The translations under genes and the position numbers were made by a program. Shown here piece after piece: positions 36,264-44,518 of a DNA stretch of 64,000 bases. The stretch is taken from NCBI GenBank assembly GCA_026162565.1, contig JAOEIQ010000006.1, forward strand, positions 124,001 to 188,000, in the 5' to 3' direction. Position 1 is the stretch's first letter, and the number at the start of each line of letters is the position of its first letter. This DNA comes from Flavobacteriaceae bacterium NBU2973. GTDB taxonomy: Bacteria; Bacteroidota; Bacteroidia; Flavobacteriales; Flavobacteriaceae. Under the pieces are notes generated by a model. The model worked only from the letters and a program-made list of their open reading frames with translations, was not told where the DNA came from and did no database searches.

Positions 36264-37263
36264 AATTAGTAATGAATTGTATAATAGAATTATTAAATTC
36301 CTTATCATCAATTTCAGACTCTATAGGTAAATAAAATAAGTTAGAATTTTCCAATTTAGATTCTAAACGTACATAGTCCTTTTCAGTGGTTACAATAAAT
36401 TGTTTAGTCTCCAATTCTTCAATTTCCTTTTCCGAAAAATTGTGATGATCCTTAAAATTTAAATGTTCGAAATCCAGATTTTGACTTTTCAAATATTCTA
36501 AAAATAAATCTGCTTTTGCTATTCCTGTAACTAACGTAAATTTCTTTTCCTTTAATCCTTGAAGACTTATTGTTTCAGTTTTAGAAATAATTTCATTAGA
36601 ATACTTAATTGTACTAAAATATAATTCTTGGTTTTTATGTAACTGTAATTGCTTTTCAATTAATCTTTTATCATTAGAACTTAAATTATTAGGGCATTTT
36701 GTAACCACAATCACATCTGCTCGCTTTGCTCCTGCTCTTGGTTCCCTTAAATTTCCTGTTGGTAAAACAATATCTTCAATATATAAATCATCATGAGTAG
36801 TAAGTAATATATTAAATCCAGCTTTCACTTTCCTGTGTTGATAAGCATCATCTAATATTATAACTTCTGGAGATTTTAAATCCCTCAATTTCTCAATACC
36901 TTCCTGCCTATTTTCAGAAACAGCAATTGTAACATCCTTACTAAATTTAGAATAAAACTGAAACGGCTCATCTCCAATTATTTCGGCAGTTGTATTGAAG
37001 TTTGCTATAACAAAACCATTAGTATTCCTTCCATAACCTCTACTTAAAACTGCTATTTTATTTTTATCCTTTAATAGCCGAATTAAATACTCCGTCATTG
37101 GTGTTTTTCCAGTTCCACCAGCACTTAAATTACCAACACAAATTATAGGAAGCTTATAAGATTTAGATTTAAAAACTTCTAAATCATATAGTTTGTTTCG
37201 CAACCATGTAACCAAATAATAAATTGGAACAAAAGGAAATAATATGGTTCTTACTAGCTTCAA
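36253..37263 (-). CDS. lpxK: Tetraacyldisaccharide 4'-kinase
   Basis: A 336-residue inner-membrane-associated kinase. P-loop GNLSAGGTGKT at 44-54, LSRGYGRNTNGF at about 75-86, GDEPFQFYSKF and DDAYQHRKVKAGFNILL around 98-150. It phosphorylates the lipid A disaccharide at the 4' position, so the organism makes LPS. Normal length. A short N-terminal hydrophobic stretch fits membrane contact. Confidence 0.95.
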   Translation of the reverse strand: MKLVRTILFPFVPIYYLVTWLRNKLYDLEVFKSKSYKLPIICVGNLSAGGTGKTPMTEYLIRLLKDKNKIAVLSRGYGRNTNGFVIANFNTTAEIIGDEPFQFYSKFSKDVTIAVSENRQEGIEKLRDLKSPEVIILDDAYQHRKVKAGFNILLTTHDDLYIEDIVLPTGNLREPRAGAKRADVIVVTKCPNNLSSNDKRLIEKQLQLHKNQELYFSTIKYSNEIISKTETISLQGLKEKKFTLVTGIAKADLFLEYLKSQNLDFEHLNFKDHHNFSEKEIEELETKQFIVTTEKDYVRLESKLENSNLFYLPIESEIDDKEFNNSIIQFITNFKR

Positions 37264-37383
37264 AGCAACGAAATCAATTTTTCTACTTAATTAATGCGTT
37301 CGAAATATAATAATTATAAAATCAAAGACGATAATACGGAACATCTAAAAAAATATTAAATACCAAGTAAATACATAATATTT

Positions 37384-37391
37384 TATCTTTG
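37384..37391 (+). promoter_or_regulatory. Bacteroidetes -7 element (TATCTTTG) for the Nif3-like gene
   Basis: TATCTTTG lies 16 bases upstream of the ATG at 37408, in the divergent gap with lpxK. Confidence 0.5.
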
Positions 37392-37407
37392 AAGCAAACT
37401 TATATTT

Positions 37408-38502
37408 ATGATTGTTCAAGATGTTATTAATCTTTTAGAAGATTTTGCACCAACAAGCTATGCAGAAGATTTTGATAATGTAGGATTGCTTTTAGGAGAT
37501 AAAAATTCAAAAGTATCAGGAGTTCTAGTCACTCTAGATACATTAGAATCTGTTGTTGATGAAGCTATTGAAACGAATTGCAACCTAATTGTAAGTTTTC
37601 ATCCAATTATATTTAAAGGCTTAAAAAAGATAACTGGTAAAACGTATGTCGAGCGTGTAGTCTTAAAAGCTATAAAAAATGATATTGCGATTTTTGCTAT
37701 TCATACAGCACTTGATAATGCGCTTCAAGGTGTTAATAGTATGATTTGTGATAAACTTCAACTAAAAAACAAAGAAATACTTATTCCACAAAAAGGAACC
37801 ATCAAAAAACTCACAACTTATGTTCCTAAAAATGAAGCTAAAAACTTAAGAAATGCATTATTTAAAGCTGGAGCTGGAGATATTGGCAACTACAGTAATT
37901 GTAGTTTTAGTTTAGATGGTGTTGGCAGTTTTAAAGGCGGAAAAGAGTCTAATCCAACAATTGGAGAGAAAGGAGAAATACATTTTGAAAATGAAACTCA
38001 AATTTCTGTAATTTTTCAGAAACATTTAGAATCAAAAATTATTAAAACTCTTTTTAATGTGCATTCTTATGAAGAGGTTGCCTACGAGATAACCACACTT
38101 GACAATACCAATCAAACCATAGGAATGGGAATGATTGGAGAATTTGATACAGCAAAAAATGAAGATGAATTTTTAGAATATTTAAAACACAATATGCAAA
38201 CAGAGTGTATAAGGCATTCAGAATTAACTAACAAAACAATTAAAAAAGTTGCTGTATTAGGTGGCTCAGGAAGTTTTGCTATTCAAGCAGCAAAAGCAGC
38301 AGGAGCTGATGCATTTGTGAGTGCAGACCTTAAATATCATGACTTTTTTACGGCAGAAAATACAATTCTGCTAACTGATATTGGACATTATGAAAGTGAG
38401 CAGTTTACAAAAAACCTTTTAGTAGCTTATCTCTCAAAAAAAATTACTAATTTTGCAGTCGTTTTATCAAACATTAATACCAATCCTGTTAAGTATTTTT
38501 AA
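37408..38502 (+). CDS. Nif3-like dinuclear metal centre protein
   Basis: A 364-residue member of the Nif3/YbgI family, which forms a hexameric toroid with two metals per subunit. Metal ligand regions are VSFHPIIFKGLKKITG (about 63-78), AIHTALDNALQGVNS (about 98-112) and the C-terminal DIGHYESEQFTKN. A central insertion of about 100 residues (PII-like domain) makes it the long form. Sometimes annotated as GTP cyclohydrolase I type 2, which is not supported by sequence. It is 2 bp before the coiled-coil gene. Confidence 0.9.
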   Translation: MIVQDVINLLEDFAPTSYAEDFDNVGLLLGDKNSKVSGVLVTLDTLESVVDEAIETNCNLIVSFHPIIFKGLKKITGKTYVERVVLKAIKNDIAIFAIHTALDNALQGVNSMICDKLQLKNKEILIPQKGTIKKLTTYVPKNEAKNLRNALFKAGAGDIGNYSNCSFSLDGVGSFKGGKESNPTIGEKGEIHFENETQISVIFQKHLESKIIKTLFNVHSYEEVAYEITTLDNTNQTIGMGMIGEFDTAKNEDEFLEYLKHNMQTECIRHSELTNKTIKKVAVLGGSGSFAIQAAKAAGADAFVSADLKYHDFFTAENTILLTDIGHYESEQFTKNLLVAYLSKKITNFAVVLSNINTNPVKYF

Positions 38503-38504
38503 GT

Positions 38505-39284
38505 ATGGCAAAGAAAAAAGAAATAACTGTAGAAGAACGTTTAAGAGCATTGTACGATTTACAGCTTATAGATTCTAGAATAGATGAAATAAGAAATGTT
38601 CGTGGAGAACTGCCTTTAGAAGTTAGAGATTTAGAAGATGAAGTTGCTGGTTTGCAAACTAGATTAGAAAAACTTGATGGAAGTTTAGAGTCTTTAGACA
38701 GTGAAATCTCCGCAAAGAAAAATTTAATTGAAGAAGCAAAAGCTTTAATTAAAAAATATAGTGAGCAGCAAAAAAATGTTAGAAATAACAGAGAATTTAA
38801 CTCATTGACCAAAGAGGTTGAATTTCAAGAGTTAGAAATTCAGTTAGCAGAAAAGCACATTAAAGAGTTCAAAGTTCAAATAGAACAAAAAAAAGAAGTT
38901 ATTTCTGAAACTAAAGAAAAATTAACTGAGCGCGAAGATCATTTAAAGCATAAAAAAAATGAGCTTGATGCTATATTAGCTGAAACTGAAAAAGAAGAGC
39001 AAGCCTTAATTAAAAAGTCTCAAGATTACCAACAAGAAATTGAAGAGCGTTTAGTAAAAGCTTACACTAGAATTAGAACTAATGTTAAAAATGGTTTAGC
39101 CGTTGTTGCAATAGAAAGAGGTGCTTCTGGAGGTTCATTTTTTACAATTCCTCCGCAAGTTCAAATGGAAATCGCGTCGCGCAAACGCATCATTACTGAT
39201 GAGCACAGTGGTCGTATTCTAGTAGATGCTGAATTAGCTGAAGAACAAAAACAAAAAATGCATAAAATGTTTGCTAAATTATAG
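38505..39284 (+). CDS. Coiled-coil protein with degenerate C4 zinc ribbon (DUF164-like)
   Basis: A 259-residue protein: long antiparallel coiled coil (about residues 25-185), then the conserved end of the C4-type ribbon family (VKNGLAVVAIERGASGG, FTIPPQVQMEIASRK, SGRILVD). The four zinc cysteines expected in the two CxxC pairs are all replaced: SGGS instead of CGGC and DEHS instead of CxxC. So the ribbon fold is predicted without zinc. Function unknown; possibly a nucleic-acid or protein scaffold. It is cotranscribed with the Nif3-like gene, as in many bacteria, and followed by a terminator. Confidence 0.85.
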   Translation: MAKKKEITVEERLRALYDLQLIDSRIDEIRNVRGELPLEVRDLEDEVAGLQTRLEKLDGSLESLDSEISAKKNLIEEAKALIKKYSEQQKNVRNNREFNSLTKEVEFQELEIQLAEKHIKEFKVQIEQKKEVISETKEKLTEREDHLKHKKNELDAILAETEKEEQALIKKSQDYQQEIEERLVKAYTRIRTNVKNGLAVVAIERGASGGSFFTIPPQVQMEIASRKRIITDEHSGRILVDAELAEEQKQKMHKMFAKL

Positions 39285-39307
39285 GCAATCAATTTTTAAA
39301 ATATATT

Positions 39308-39356
39308 AAGCCAAACTTGGTCATTGAGGCTCTCGAAATGCAAGTTTGGCTTTTTT
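39308..39356 (+). terminator. Terminator with a 21-base repeat-like loop
   Basis: AAGCCAAACTTG and CAAGTTTGGCTT form a perfect 12-bp stem followed by TTTTTT. The loop contains TCATTGAGGCTCTCGAAATG, which resembles ATTGAGCTTGTCGAAAT at 40255-40272, so a dispersed palindrome remnant may have been inserted into the terminator loop. Confidence 0.75.
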
Positions 39357-39365
39357 AATATTTAT

Positions 39366-39395
39366 AATATCGTAATATTGCAATATTACGATATT
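39366..39395. promoter_or_regulatory. Perfect 30-bp palindrome upstream of msrA (possible operator)
   Basis: The sequence is perfectly self-complementary about the point between 39380 and 39381: left arm AATATCGTAATATTG, right arm CAATATTACGATATT. It has no loop and no T-tract, so it fits a dimeric or double-dimeric protein-binding site better than a terminator. It lies about 90 bases before the msrA ATG. The binding protein is unknown; ArsR/SmtB-type regulators use AT-rich sites of this general kind. Confidence 0.55.
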
Positions 39396-39484
39396 GTAAT
39401 CTAAAACAACTAATATAGTTTTAGCAATTTTTAACATTAAGGTTTTGTACTTTTATACGTCTATTGAAAAAGAAAATAAAAAAT

Positions 39485-40144
39485 ATGAAACGTTTACTTC
39501 CAATATTAATTTTAGCATTATTATTTAGTTGTTCTAATACAGCACAAATAAATCCAAAACAGCAAGCAGTAATAGATGCAGATCCTGTTATAGTTCCAAT
39601 ACAAGATGGTAGAGCAAGAGCTTATTTTGCGAGTGGCTGTTTTTGGTGTGTTGAGGCTGTTTACGAAAGTGTAAAAGGTGTTGATGAAGTTATCAATGGA
39701 TATTCTGGTGGTTATACAGATAATCCCACTTACGAATTAAGTAACACTGGACGAACTGGTCATGCTGAAGCTGTAGAAGTTATTTACGATCCTAAAGTGG
39801 TGAGTTTTGCAACATTAGTAGATATCTATTTCGCTTCTCAAGATCCAACTCAAGTTAATGGCCAAGGACCAGATAGAGGTTCGCAATATCGCTCTATTAT
39901 ATTTTATCAAAATGACGAACAAAAGCACATTATTCTTGAAAAAAAGGAAGCTTTAGCTAAACAGCTTAATGCGAAAATAGCAGCAGAAGTCTATCCTTTT
40001 CAAAAGTTTTGGGTTGGTGAAGACTATCACCAAAATTACGAGCGCTTACACCCAAATAACAGATATATACAGGGTGTTTCTATACCAAGGTTAAGACGCT
40101 TTCAAGCTAAAATGCCAGAAGTGCTTAAAAAGAATGCTCATTAA
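39485..40144 (+). CDS. msrA: Peptide-methionine (S)-S-oxide reductase, lipoprotein
   Basis: From ATG 39485 the protein is 219 residues with a lipoprotein signal (MKRLLPILILALLFSC, lipid Cys at 16). The MsrA active site is GCFWC at residues 51-55, followed by GYSGGYTDNPTYE and GRTGHAEAVEVIYDP. It repairs methionine-S-sulfoxide in exported proteins using the nucleophilic Cys52. Being a lipoprotein, it acts in the periplasm or outer membrane and needs an external electron donor. A weak TACTTTTA promoter-like motif and a 30-bp palindrome lie upstream. Confidence 0.94.
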   Translation: MKRLLPILILALLFSCSNTAQINPKQQAVIDADPVIVPIQDGRARAYFASGCFWCVEAVYESVKGVDEVINGYSGGYTDNPTYELSNTGRTGHAEAVEVIYDPKVVSFATLVDIYFASQDPTQVNGQGPDRGSQYRSIIFYQNDEQKHIILEKKEALAKQLNAKIAAEVYPFQKFWVGEDYHQNYERLHPNNRYIQGVSIPRLRRFQAKMPEVLKKNAH

Positions 40145-40320
40145 TTTCATTTTTTAAACCCTCTAACCAATTCTAGGGCAAAGAATTATAACGCTTGTCT
40201 TTCTCAAATAATTAGTCGAACTTCGTTTAACATTAGATATAAACGAATCTGTATTGAGCTTGTCGAAATATTAAAACGATTTTATATCAAATCATTGTAA
40301 AACATTAACAAAAAAAATCG

Positions 40321-40965
40321 ATGAGAATATTATTAGTTCTAATAATTGTACTAATTCAAAGTTTCAATTTATATGCAGATGCAGGATTAGCTTTTAGATA
40401 TAAAGTAGAATTACAATATGATAATATAAAGAAAACAGGATACATTTACCATTACACATATTCAGATGGTTACAAAAAGGAAAAAGAATCCTTTTGTGAT
40501 TATTTCATAAGAGATTTCAACAATAAACCATATTTATATAAAGAAATTCATAGCTTGAATTTATCTGAAAATTTTGAATTAGATTTTTTCTTACCTGAAA
40601 ATAGGTCTGAATTTAATCTTAAAAAAATAACTAATATAAGATTACTTGAAGAGAAAGAATTTACTGTAGGAGAAAAGATTATTTTGATTGAAAATAAAAA
40701 TGTTTATGATTTAATAGGGCAAGAAACATTTAATAGAGATGGAATTTACTATTCTTGGATGGAAAATTGTTCTTTTTTTATCATAGCTTTTAACAAAGAG
40801 AAAAATATAGTCAAAACAAAAACGACTTTAGACTCTTTAATCAAGAAACATTTTAACAATGAATTACAAATATTTGACGAAAAATTTTATAAAAGCTTTA
40901 ATAAAGTAAAAAAGCAATTATTGAATGAAAGTATATTAGTCTTTCAATATTGTGATGCATTATAA
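40321..40965 (+). CDS. Orphan exported protein of unknown function
   Basis: A 214-residue protein with a signal peptide (MRILLVLIIVLIQSFNLYADA) and a mature part rich in Lys, Asn, Phe and Tyr. No domain recognised. Two features stand out: strands with aromatic clusters (GYIYHYTYSDGYKK, YYSWMENCSFFIIAF) and a lone pair of cysteines. It is more AT-rich than its neighbours and is followed at once by a hairpin that resembles an integron attC site, so it may be an acquired gene. The TGTAAAA region upstream gives no clear promoter. Confidence 0.6.
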   Translation: MRILLVLIIVLIQSFNLYADAGLAFRYKVELQYDNIKKTGYIYHYTYSDGYKKEKESFCDYFIRDFNNKPYLYKEIHSLNLSENFELDFFLPENRSEFNLKKITNIRLLEEKEFTVGEKIILIENKNVYDLIGQETFNRDGIYYSWMENCSFFIIAFNKEKNIVKTKTTLDSLIKKHFNNELQIFDEKFYKSFNKVKKQLLNESILVFQYCDAL

Positions 40966-40978
40966 TTAAGAAAAACGT

Positions 40979-41038
40979 TATTCAACACCGTGTATAATTA
41001 ATTGCTTTGGCAGGTGATTATACACAAACAGGTTAAAC
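40979..41038. repeat. attC-like or dispersed-repeat hairpin after the orphan gene
   Basis: ATTCAAC (fits RYYYAAC) at 40979-40985 and GTTAAAC (fits GTTRRRY) at 41032-41038 enclose a perfect 9-bp stem, GTGTATAAT (40990-40998) / ATTATACAC (41017-41025). This is the geometry of an integron attC recombination site, but the motif ACCGTGTATAATTAATTGC also looks like a common flavobacterial intergenic repeat. No integrase is present. Confidence 0.35.
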
Positions 41039-41045
41039 GAACTTA

Positions 41046-41846
41046 CTATTTTTTAGTGGCCTTAATCTCAAACAACAAAGGATACAATCCATCTTTCGTT
41101 TTATACATCCCAGAATCAGTTTTAATTAAATCTGGTAAAACATCATAAGGACTTTCGTCATGCTCTTTTAAAAAATCAATATGTAATCCAGCTTCTGTAA
41201 GAGCCGTAACAACCTCTCCTAGTCCATGATTCCAAGCATACTCTTTGCTTATCATTTTTGAGTTCTGATCTGCATAAGTGCCTTCATACTCCTCATAGAT
41301 AACATCTTTTTGATTGTAGCCATATTTCATTTCAGGCTGTCCATCTAAATAATCAAACATCCAAACAATAGGATGAAATTCTACTATATGAAATGTCCCG
41401 CCTTTAACTAATCGTTCAGCAATCATTATTGCCCAAGGTTTTAAATCTGGCAACCAACCAATTGTACCATAACTTGTATGAACAATATCAAAAGTTTTAG
41501 AAATATGTTCTGAAGTATCTAACACATTGCAGCAAACAAATTCAGTATCTAAATCAAGCTCTTTATTTAAAGATTTTGCAATTTTAATAGCTTCATCACT
41601 TATATCTACACCAACACATTGTGCTCCTAACCTATTCCAACTTAAAGTATCTAGCCCAAAATGACATTGCAAATGCAACAATGACTTTCCAGTTACATCT
41701 CCTAGAGTTTCTAACTCATAAGGCATTAATGTAGATTTTCCATTTTTAAAAGATTCTAAACTATAAAATTCACTTTCAGCATGTACTTTAGCCTTTTCAT
41801 TCCAAGTAGCTTTATTAACCTCAAAAAAATTCTTGTACGAGTCCAT
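41046..41846 (-). CDS. Class I SAM-dependent methyltransferase
   Basis: A 266-residue methyltransferase. Motif I appears as GKSLLHLQCHFGLDTLSW (about 54-71), motif II as VGVDISDEAIKIAKSL, and post-motif TSYGTIGWLPDL. The N-terminus NFFEVNKATWNEKAKVHAES is typical of the UbiE/Methyltransf_11 group. Substrate unknown. It is divergent from a lipoprotein gene at 41896 and not clearly in an operon. Confidence 0.85.
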   Translation of the reverse strand: MDSYKNFFEVNKATWNEKAKVHAESEFYSLESFKNGKSTLMPYELETLGDVTGKSLLHLQCHFGLDTLSWNRLGAQCVGVDISDEAIKIAKSLNKELDLDTEFVCCNVLDTSEHISKTFDIVHTSYGTIGWLPDLKPWAIMIAERLVKGGTFHIVEFHPIVWMFDYLDGQPEMKYGYNQKDVIYEEYEGTYADQNSKMISKEYAWNHGLGEVVTALTEAGLHIDFLKEHDESPYDVLPDLIKTDSGMYKTKDGLYPLLFEIKATKK

Positions 41847-41873
41847 TGATCTAAACTTAAAAAACTAAAATAC

Positions 41874-41881
41874 TAACTTTG
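41874..41881 (+). promoter_or_regulatory. Bacteroidetes -7 element (TAACTTTG) for the lipoprotein gene
   Basis: TAACTTTG lies 14 bases upstream of the ATG at 41896. Confidence 0.5.
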
Positions 41882-41895
41882 TAAAAAATATCAAG

Positions 41896-42561
41896 ATGAA
41901 ATATATATCTATTCTTATAATAGCTTTTTTACTAACGTCATGTAAATCTGAAACTAAAAAAGAAATTATTGAGACAAAACGTTTAACTATTGCTGAAAAA
42001 ATAGCCAATGCTCACGGTTTTGAAAACTGGAAAAATGTAAAAACCATTGCTTTCACATTTGGTGGTAAATTTGAAAATCCTAATAGTGGACGTTCATGGA
42101 TCTGGAATCCCAAAACGAACGATGTTACTTTAACACTAAACAATGAAACAAGTTCATATAATAGGAACGCGATGGATTCTATAGCCTTAAGTTCTGATCG
42201 TGCTTTTATTAACGATAAGTTTTGGGCTTTGTTTCCGTTTCAATTAATTTGGGATGAAGGCTTATCAATCTCCGAACCAATAAAAGAAAAAGCTCCAATT
42301 AGCGGTAAAGAACAAAATAAAATCACTTTAGTATATAGTGATGAAGGTGGTTACACACCTGGTGACGCTTATGATGTTTTTTACGATGACAATTATATCA
42401 TTCAAGAATGGGCTTTTAGAAAAGGAAATGCACAGGAAGCGTCTTTGACAAATACATTTGAAAATTATGGTGATTTTGGCGGTTTAAAAATAGCACAAGA
42501 GCATAAAAAAGCTGAAGGTGATTGGAATCTACTTGTTTGGAAAATAAAAGTGACTAAATAA
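41896..42561 (+). CDS. Conserved lipoprotein of unknown function
   Basis: A 221-residue protein with lipobox LLTSCKS (Cys at about 16). The mature part has KIANAHGFENWKNVKTIAFTFGGKF, WIWNPKTNDVTL and DDNYIIQEWAFRKGN, a layout seen in periplasmic lipoproteins that fold like outer-membrane lipoprotein carriers, but I cannot name a family. Two hairpins follow it. Likely anchored to the outer or inner membrane, facing the periplasm. Confidence 0.65.
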   Translation: MKYISILIIAFLLTSCKSETKKEIIETKRLTIAEKIANAHGFENWKNVKTIAFTFGGKFENPNSGRSWIWNPKTNDVTLTLNNETSSYNRNAMDSIALSSDRAFINDKFWALFPFQLIWDEGLSISEPIKEKAPISGKEQNKITLVYSDEGGYTPGDAYDVFYDDNYIIQEWAFRKGNAQEASLTNTFENYGDFGGLKIAQEHKKAEGDWNLLVWKIKVTK

Positions 42562-42581
42562 TTGGCATAAAGTTTGAATGT

Positions 42582-42643
42582 CTATTTGTAAGAAAAACAT
42601 CTAATCTACGACTAACAATCGTATATATTACAAATAGTTTTTT
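42582..42643 (+). terminator. Nested long-loop hairpin after the lipoprotein gene
   Basis: CTATTTGTAA (42582-42591) pairs perfectly with TTACAAATAG (42628-42637), followed by TTTTTT. Inside the loop TACGA / TCGTA forms a second small stem. It may be a terminator or a structured 3' UTR. Confidence 0.45.
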
Positions 42644-42668
42644 CCGCATTATGCGTCTATATATATTC

Positions 42669-42704
42669 TAGCTCTTTACTAAATTCTGTAAGGAGCTTTT
42701 TTTA
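42669..42704 (+). terminator. Intrinsic terminator before the CDGSH gene
   Basis: TAGCTCTTTAC and GTAAGGAGCT form a 10-bp stem with one G-T pair, followed by seven Ts, just before the convergent CDGSH gene stop. Confidence 0.75.
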
Positions 42705-42708
42705 TAAT

Positions 42709-43128
42709 CTAACCTCTAAAGTCAGCTTTAACATGTGCGCCATCACAATAGGGTTTATTATTAGATGAACCGCATCTGCAAAAAGCAGTAGTTTTATTTT
42801 TGGTTTCCTGGTTACCATCTCTATCAGTAACTTTTAATGTACCATAAATCAACAAAGGTCCATTCTCTAAAACCTCAACTTTTGTCTCTAAAGTTTCAGA
42901 GGTATTATCGCCATCTGCATTCATATAATAGCGTAATGCTCCTGAAGGACATTGCTTTACCTGATTAATAATAGCTTCTGTAGCATCAGCATCAATTTTT
43001 ATCCAAGGTCGCTCTCTTGGTTTAAAAACTTTAGGTAAGCCTTTTGCACAAATTGCAGAATGTATACATTTTTCAGCTTCCCAAACTACTGTAGTTTCTC
43101 CATTACTATACTCTCTTATTTTACCCAT
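42709..43128 (-). CDS. Divergent 4Fe-4S domain plus CDGSH iron-sulfur protein
   Basis: A 139-residue two-domain protein. The N-terminal Fer4_19-type domain has cysteines in EKCIHSAICAKGLP and KQCPSGALRYY (about residues 20-70); the C-terminal CDGSH domain has TTAFCRCGSSNNKPYCDGAH (Cys3-His ligands, about 111-133). Such proteins hold a redox-active 2Fe-2S cluster and probably transfer electrons or clusters. Cytosolic. Divergent from kynU with 118 bp between starts. Confidence 0.88.
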   Translation of the reverse strand: MGKIREYSNGETTVVWEAEKCIHSAICAKGLPKVFKPRERPWIKIDADATEAIINQVKQCPSGALRYYMNADGDNTSETLETKVEVLENGPLLIYGTLKVTDRDGNQETKNKTTAFCRCGSSNNKPYCDGAHVKADFRG

Positions 43129-43214
43129 AATATTTATATTTATCTTAAAGATACGAAAAAAGTAAAAGGAAAGTCATCTCTATTTTTACACTTCTTTTCT
43201 ATCGTATTAATTCC

Positions 43215-43222
43215 TATTTTTG
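43215..43222 (+). promoter_or_regulatory. Bacteroidetes -7 element (TATTTTTG) for the kynurenine cluster
   Basis: TATTTTTG lies 24 bases upstream of the kynU TTG start and is the only good consensus match between the CDGSH gene and kynU. Confidence 0.5.
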
Positions 43223-43246
43223 TAAGAAACCGAAAAACAACTCACC

Positions 43247-44518
43247 TTGTCCAACTATAAAACTGGTCTTGATTATGCTAAAGAACAAGACAAATTTGAT
43301 GAATTATCAAGTTACAGAGAGCAATTTCATATACCTAAAGATAAAAACGGAAATGAACTGATCTATCTCTGCGGAAACTCTCTCGGATTACAACCAAAAA
43401 CTACAAAAGCATACATCAATCAAGAACTCGAAGATTGGGCAAATCTAGGTGTTGAAGGACATACTGAAGCAAAAAATCCATGGCTTCCTTACCATGAGTT
43501 TCTAACAGACGCTAGCGCCAAATTAGTTGGAGCAAAACCAATTGAGGTTGTTACCATGAATTCGTTGACAGCTAATTTGCATTTTATGATGGCATCTTTT
43601 TATCAGCCAACAAAAGAACGCTATAAAATTGTGATTGAAAGCGATGCGTTTCCGTCTGATAAATATGCTGTAGAATCTCAATTACGTCATCATAGTTTTG
43701 ATGATAAAGAAGGTTTAATCCTATGGTCTCCAAGAGATGGAGAAGAGTTATTGCGCTATGAAGATTTAGAAGACATCATGCAAAAACAGGGTGACCAAAT
43801 TGCCCTAATTATGATTGGTGGCGTCAATTACTATACAGGACAATTTTTTGATTTTAAGCGCATCACAGAATTAGGTCATAAGTATGGCTCTATGGTTGGT
43901 TTCGATTGTGCTCATGGAGCAGGAAATGTAAATTTAGACTTACATAATTCTGGAGCTGACTTTGCGGTTTGGTGCACCTATAAATATTTAAATTCTGGAC
44001 CTGGAAGCTTATCTGGTTGTTTTGTGCATGAACGCCATGCCTACAATAAAAACCTCAACAGATTTACGGGTTGGTGGAGTCATAATAAAGAAACACGCTT
44101 TAATATGCGCCATGAATTTGATGTGCTGCCAGGCGCAGAAGGTTGGCAATTAAGTAATCCGCCAATCCTATCTATGGCTGCCATTAAAGCATCATTAGAT
44201 ATGTTTAACGAAGTTGGCATCCATAAACTTATTGAGAAATCAGGAAAACTCACTGGTTATTTCGAGTTTTTATTAAAACAACTTGGTGAAGATGTTATTA
44301 GAATTATCACACCTGAAAACCCTCTTGAACGCGGTTGCCAATTATCTATTCAAGTATTGAATGCCGATAGAACATTACACGATAAATTAACTGAATCTGG
44401 CGTTATTAGTGATTGGAGAGAACCAGATGTTATTCGCTGTGCTCCTGTCCCACTTTACAATTCATTTGAAGATGTATACAGAATGGTTGAAAAAATGAAA
44501 ACAATTTTAAATGACTAA
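43247..44518 (+). CDS. kynU: Kynureninase
   Basis: A 423-residue PLP enzyme starting at TTG 43247 (MSNYKTGLDYAKEQDKFDEL). The cofactor lysine is K246 in VWCTYKYLNSGPGSLSG; other marks are YLCGNSLGLQP (about 40-50), FPSDKYAVESQL and GFDCAHGAGNV. It cleaves 3-hydroxykynurenine to 3-hydroxyanthranilate and alanine (or kynurenine to anthranilate). It overlaps kmo by 8 bases, consistent with coupled action on the same intermediate. Confidence 0.96.
   Translation: MSNYKTGLDYAKEQDKFDELSSYREQFHIPKDKNGNELIYLCGNSLGLQPKTTKAYINQELEDWANLGVEGHTEAKNPWLPYHEFLTDASAKLVGAKPIEVVTMNSLTANLHFMMASFYQPTKERYKIVIESDAFPSDKYAVESQLRHHSFDDKEGLILWSPRDGEELLRYEDLEDIMQKQGDQIALIMIGGVNYYTGQFFDFKRITELGHKYGSMVGFDCAHGAGNVNLDLHNSGADFAVWCTYKYLNSGPGSLSGCFVHERHAYNKNLNRFTGWWSHNKETRFNMRHEFDVLPGAEGWQLSNPPILSMAAIKASLDMFNEVGIHKLIEKSGKLTGYFEFLLKQLGEDVIRIITPENPLERGCQLSIQVLNADRTLHDKLTESGVISDWREPDVIRCAPVPLYNSFEDVYRMVEKMKTILND

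Noticed and set aside
42565-42580. TGGCATAAAGTTTGA as a sigma-54 -24/-12 promoter
   Set aside because: Lacks the GC at -12 and the exact spacing; no gene in the right orientation.
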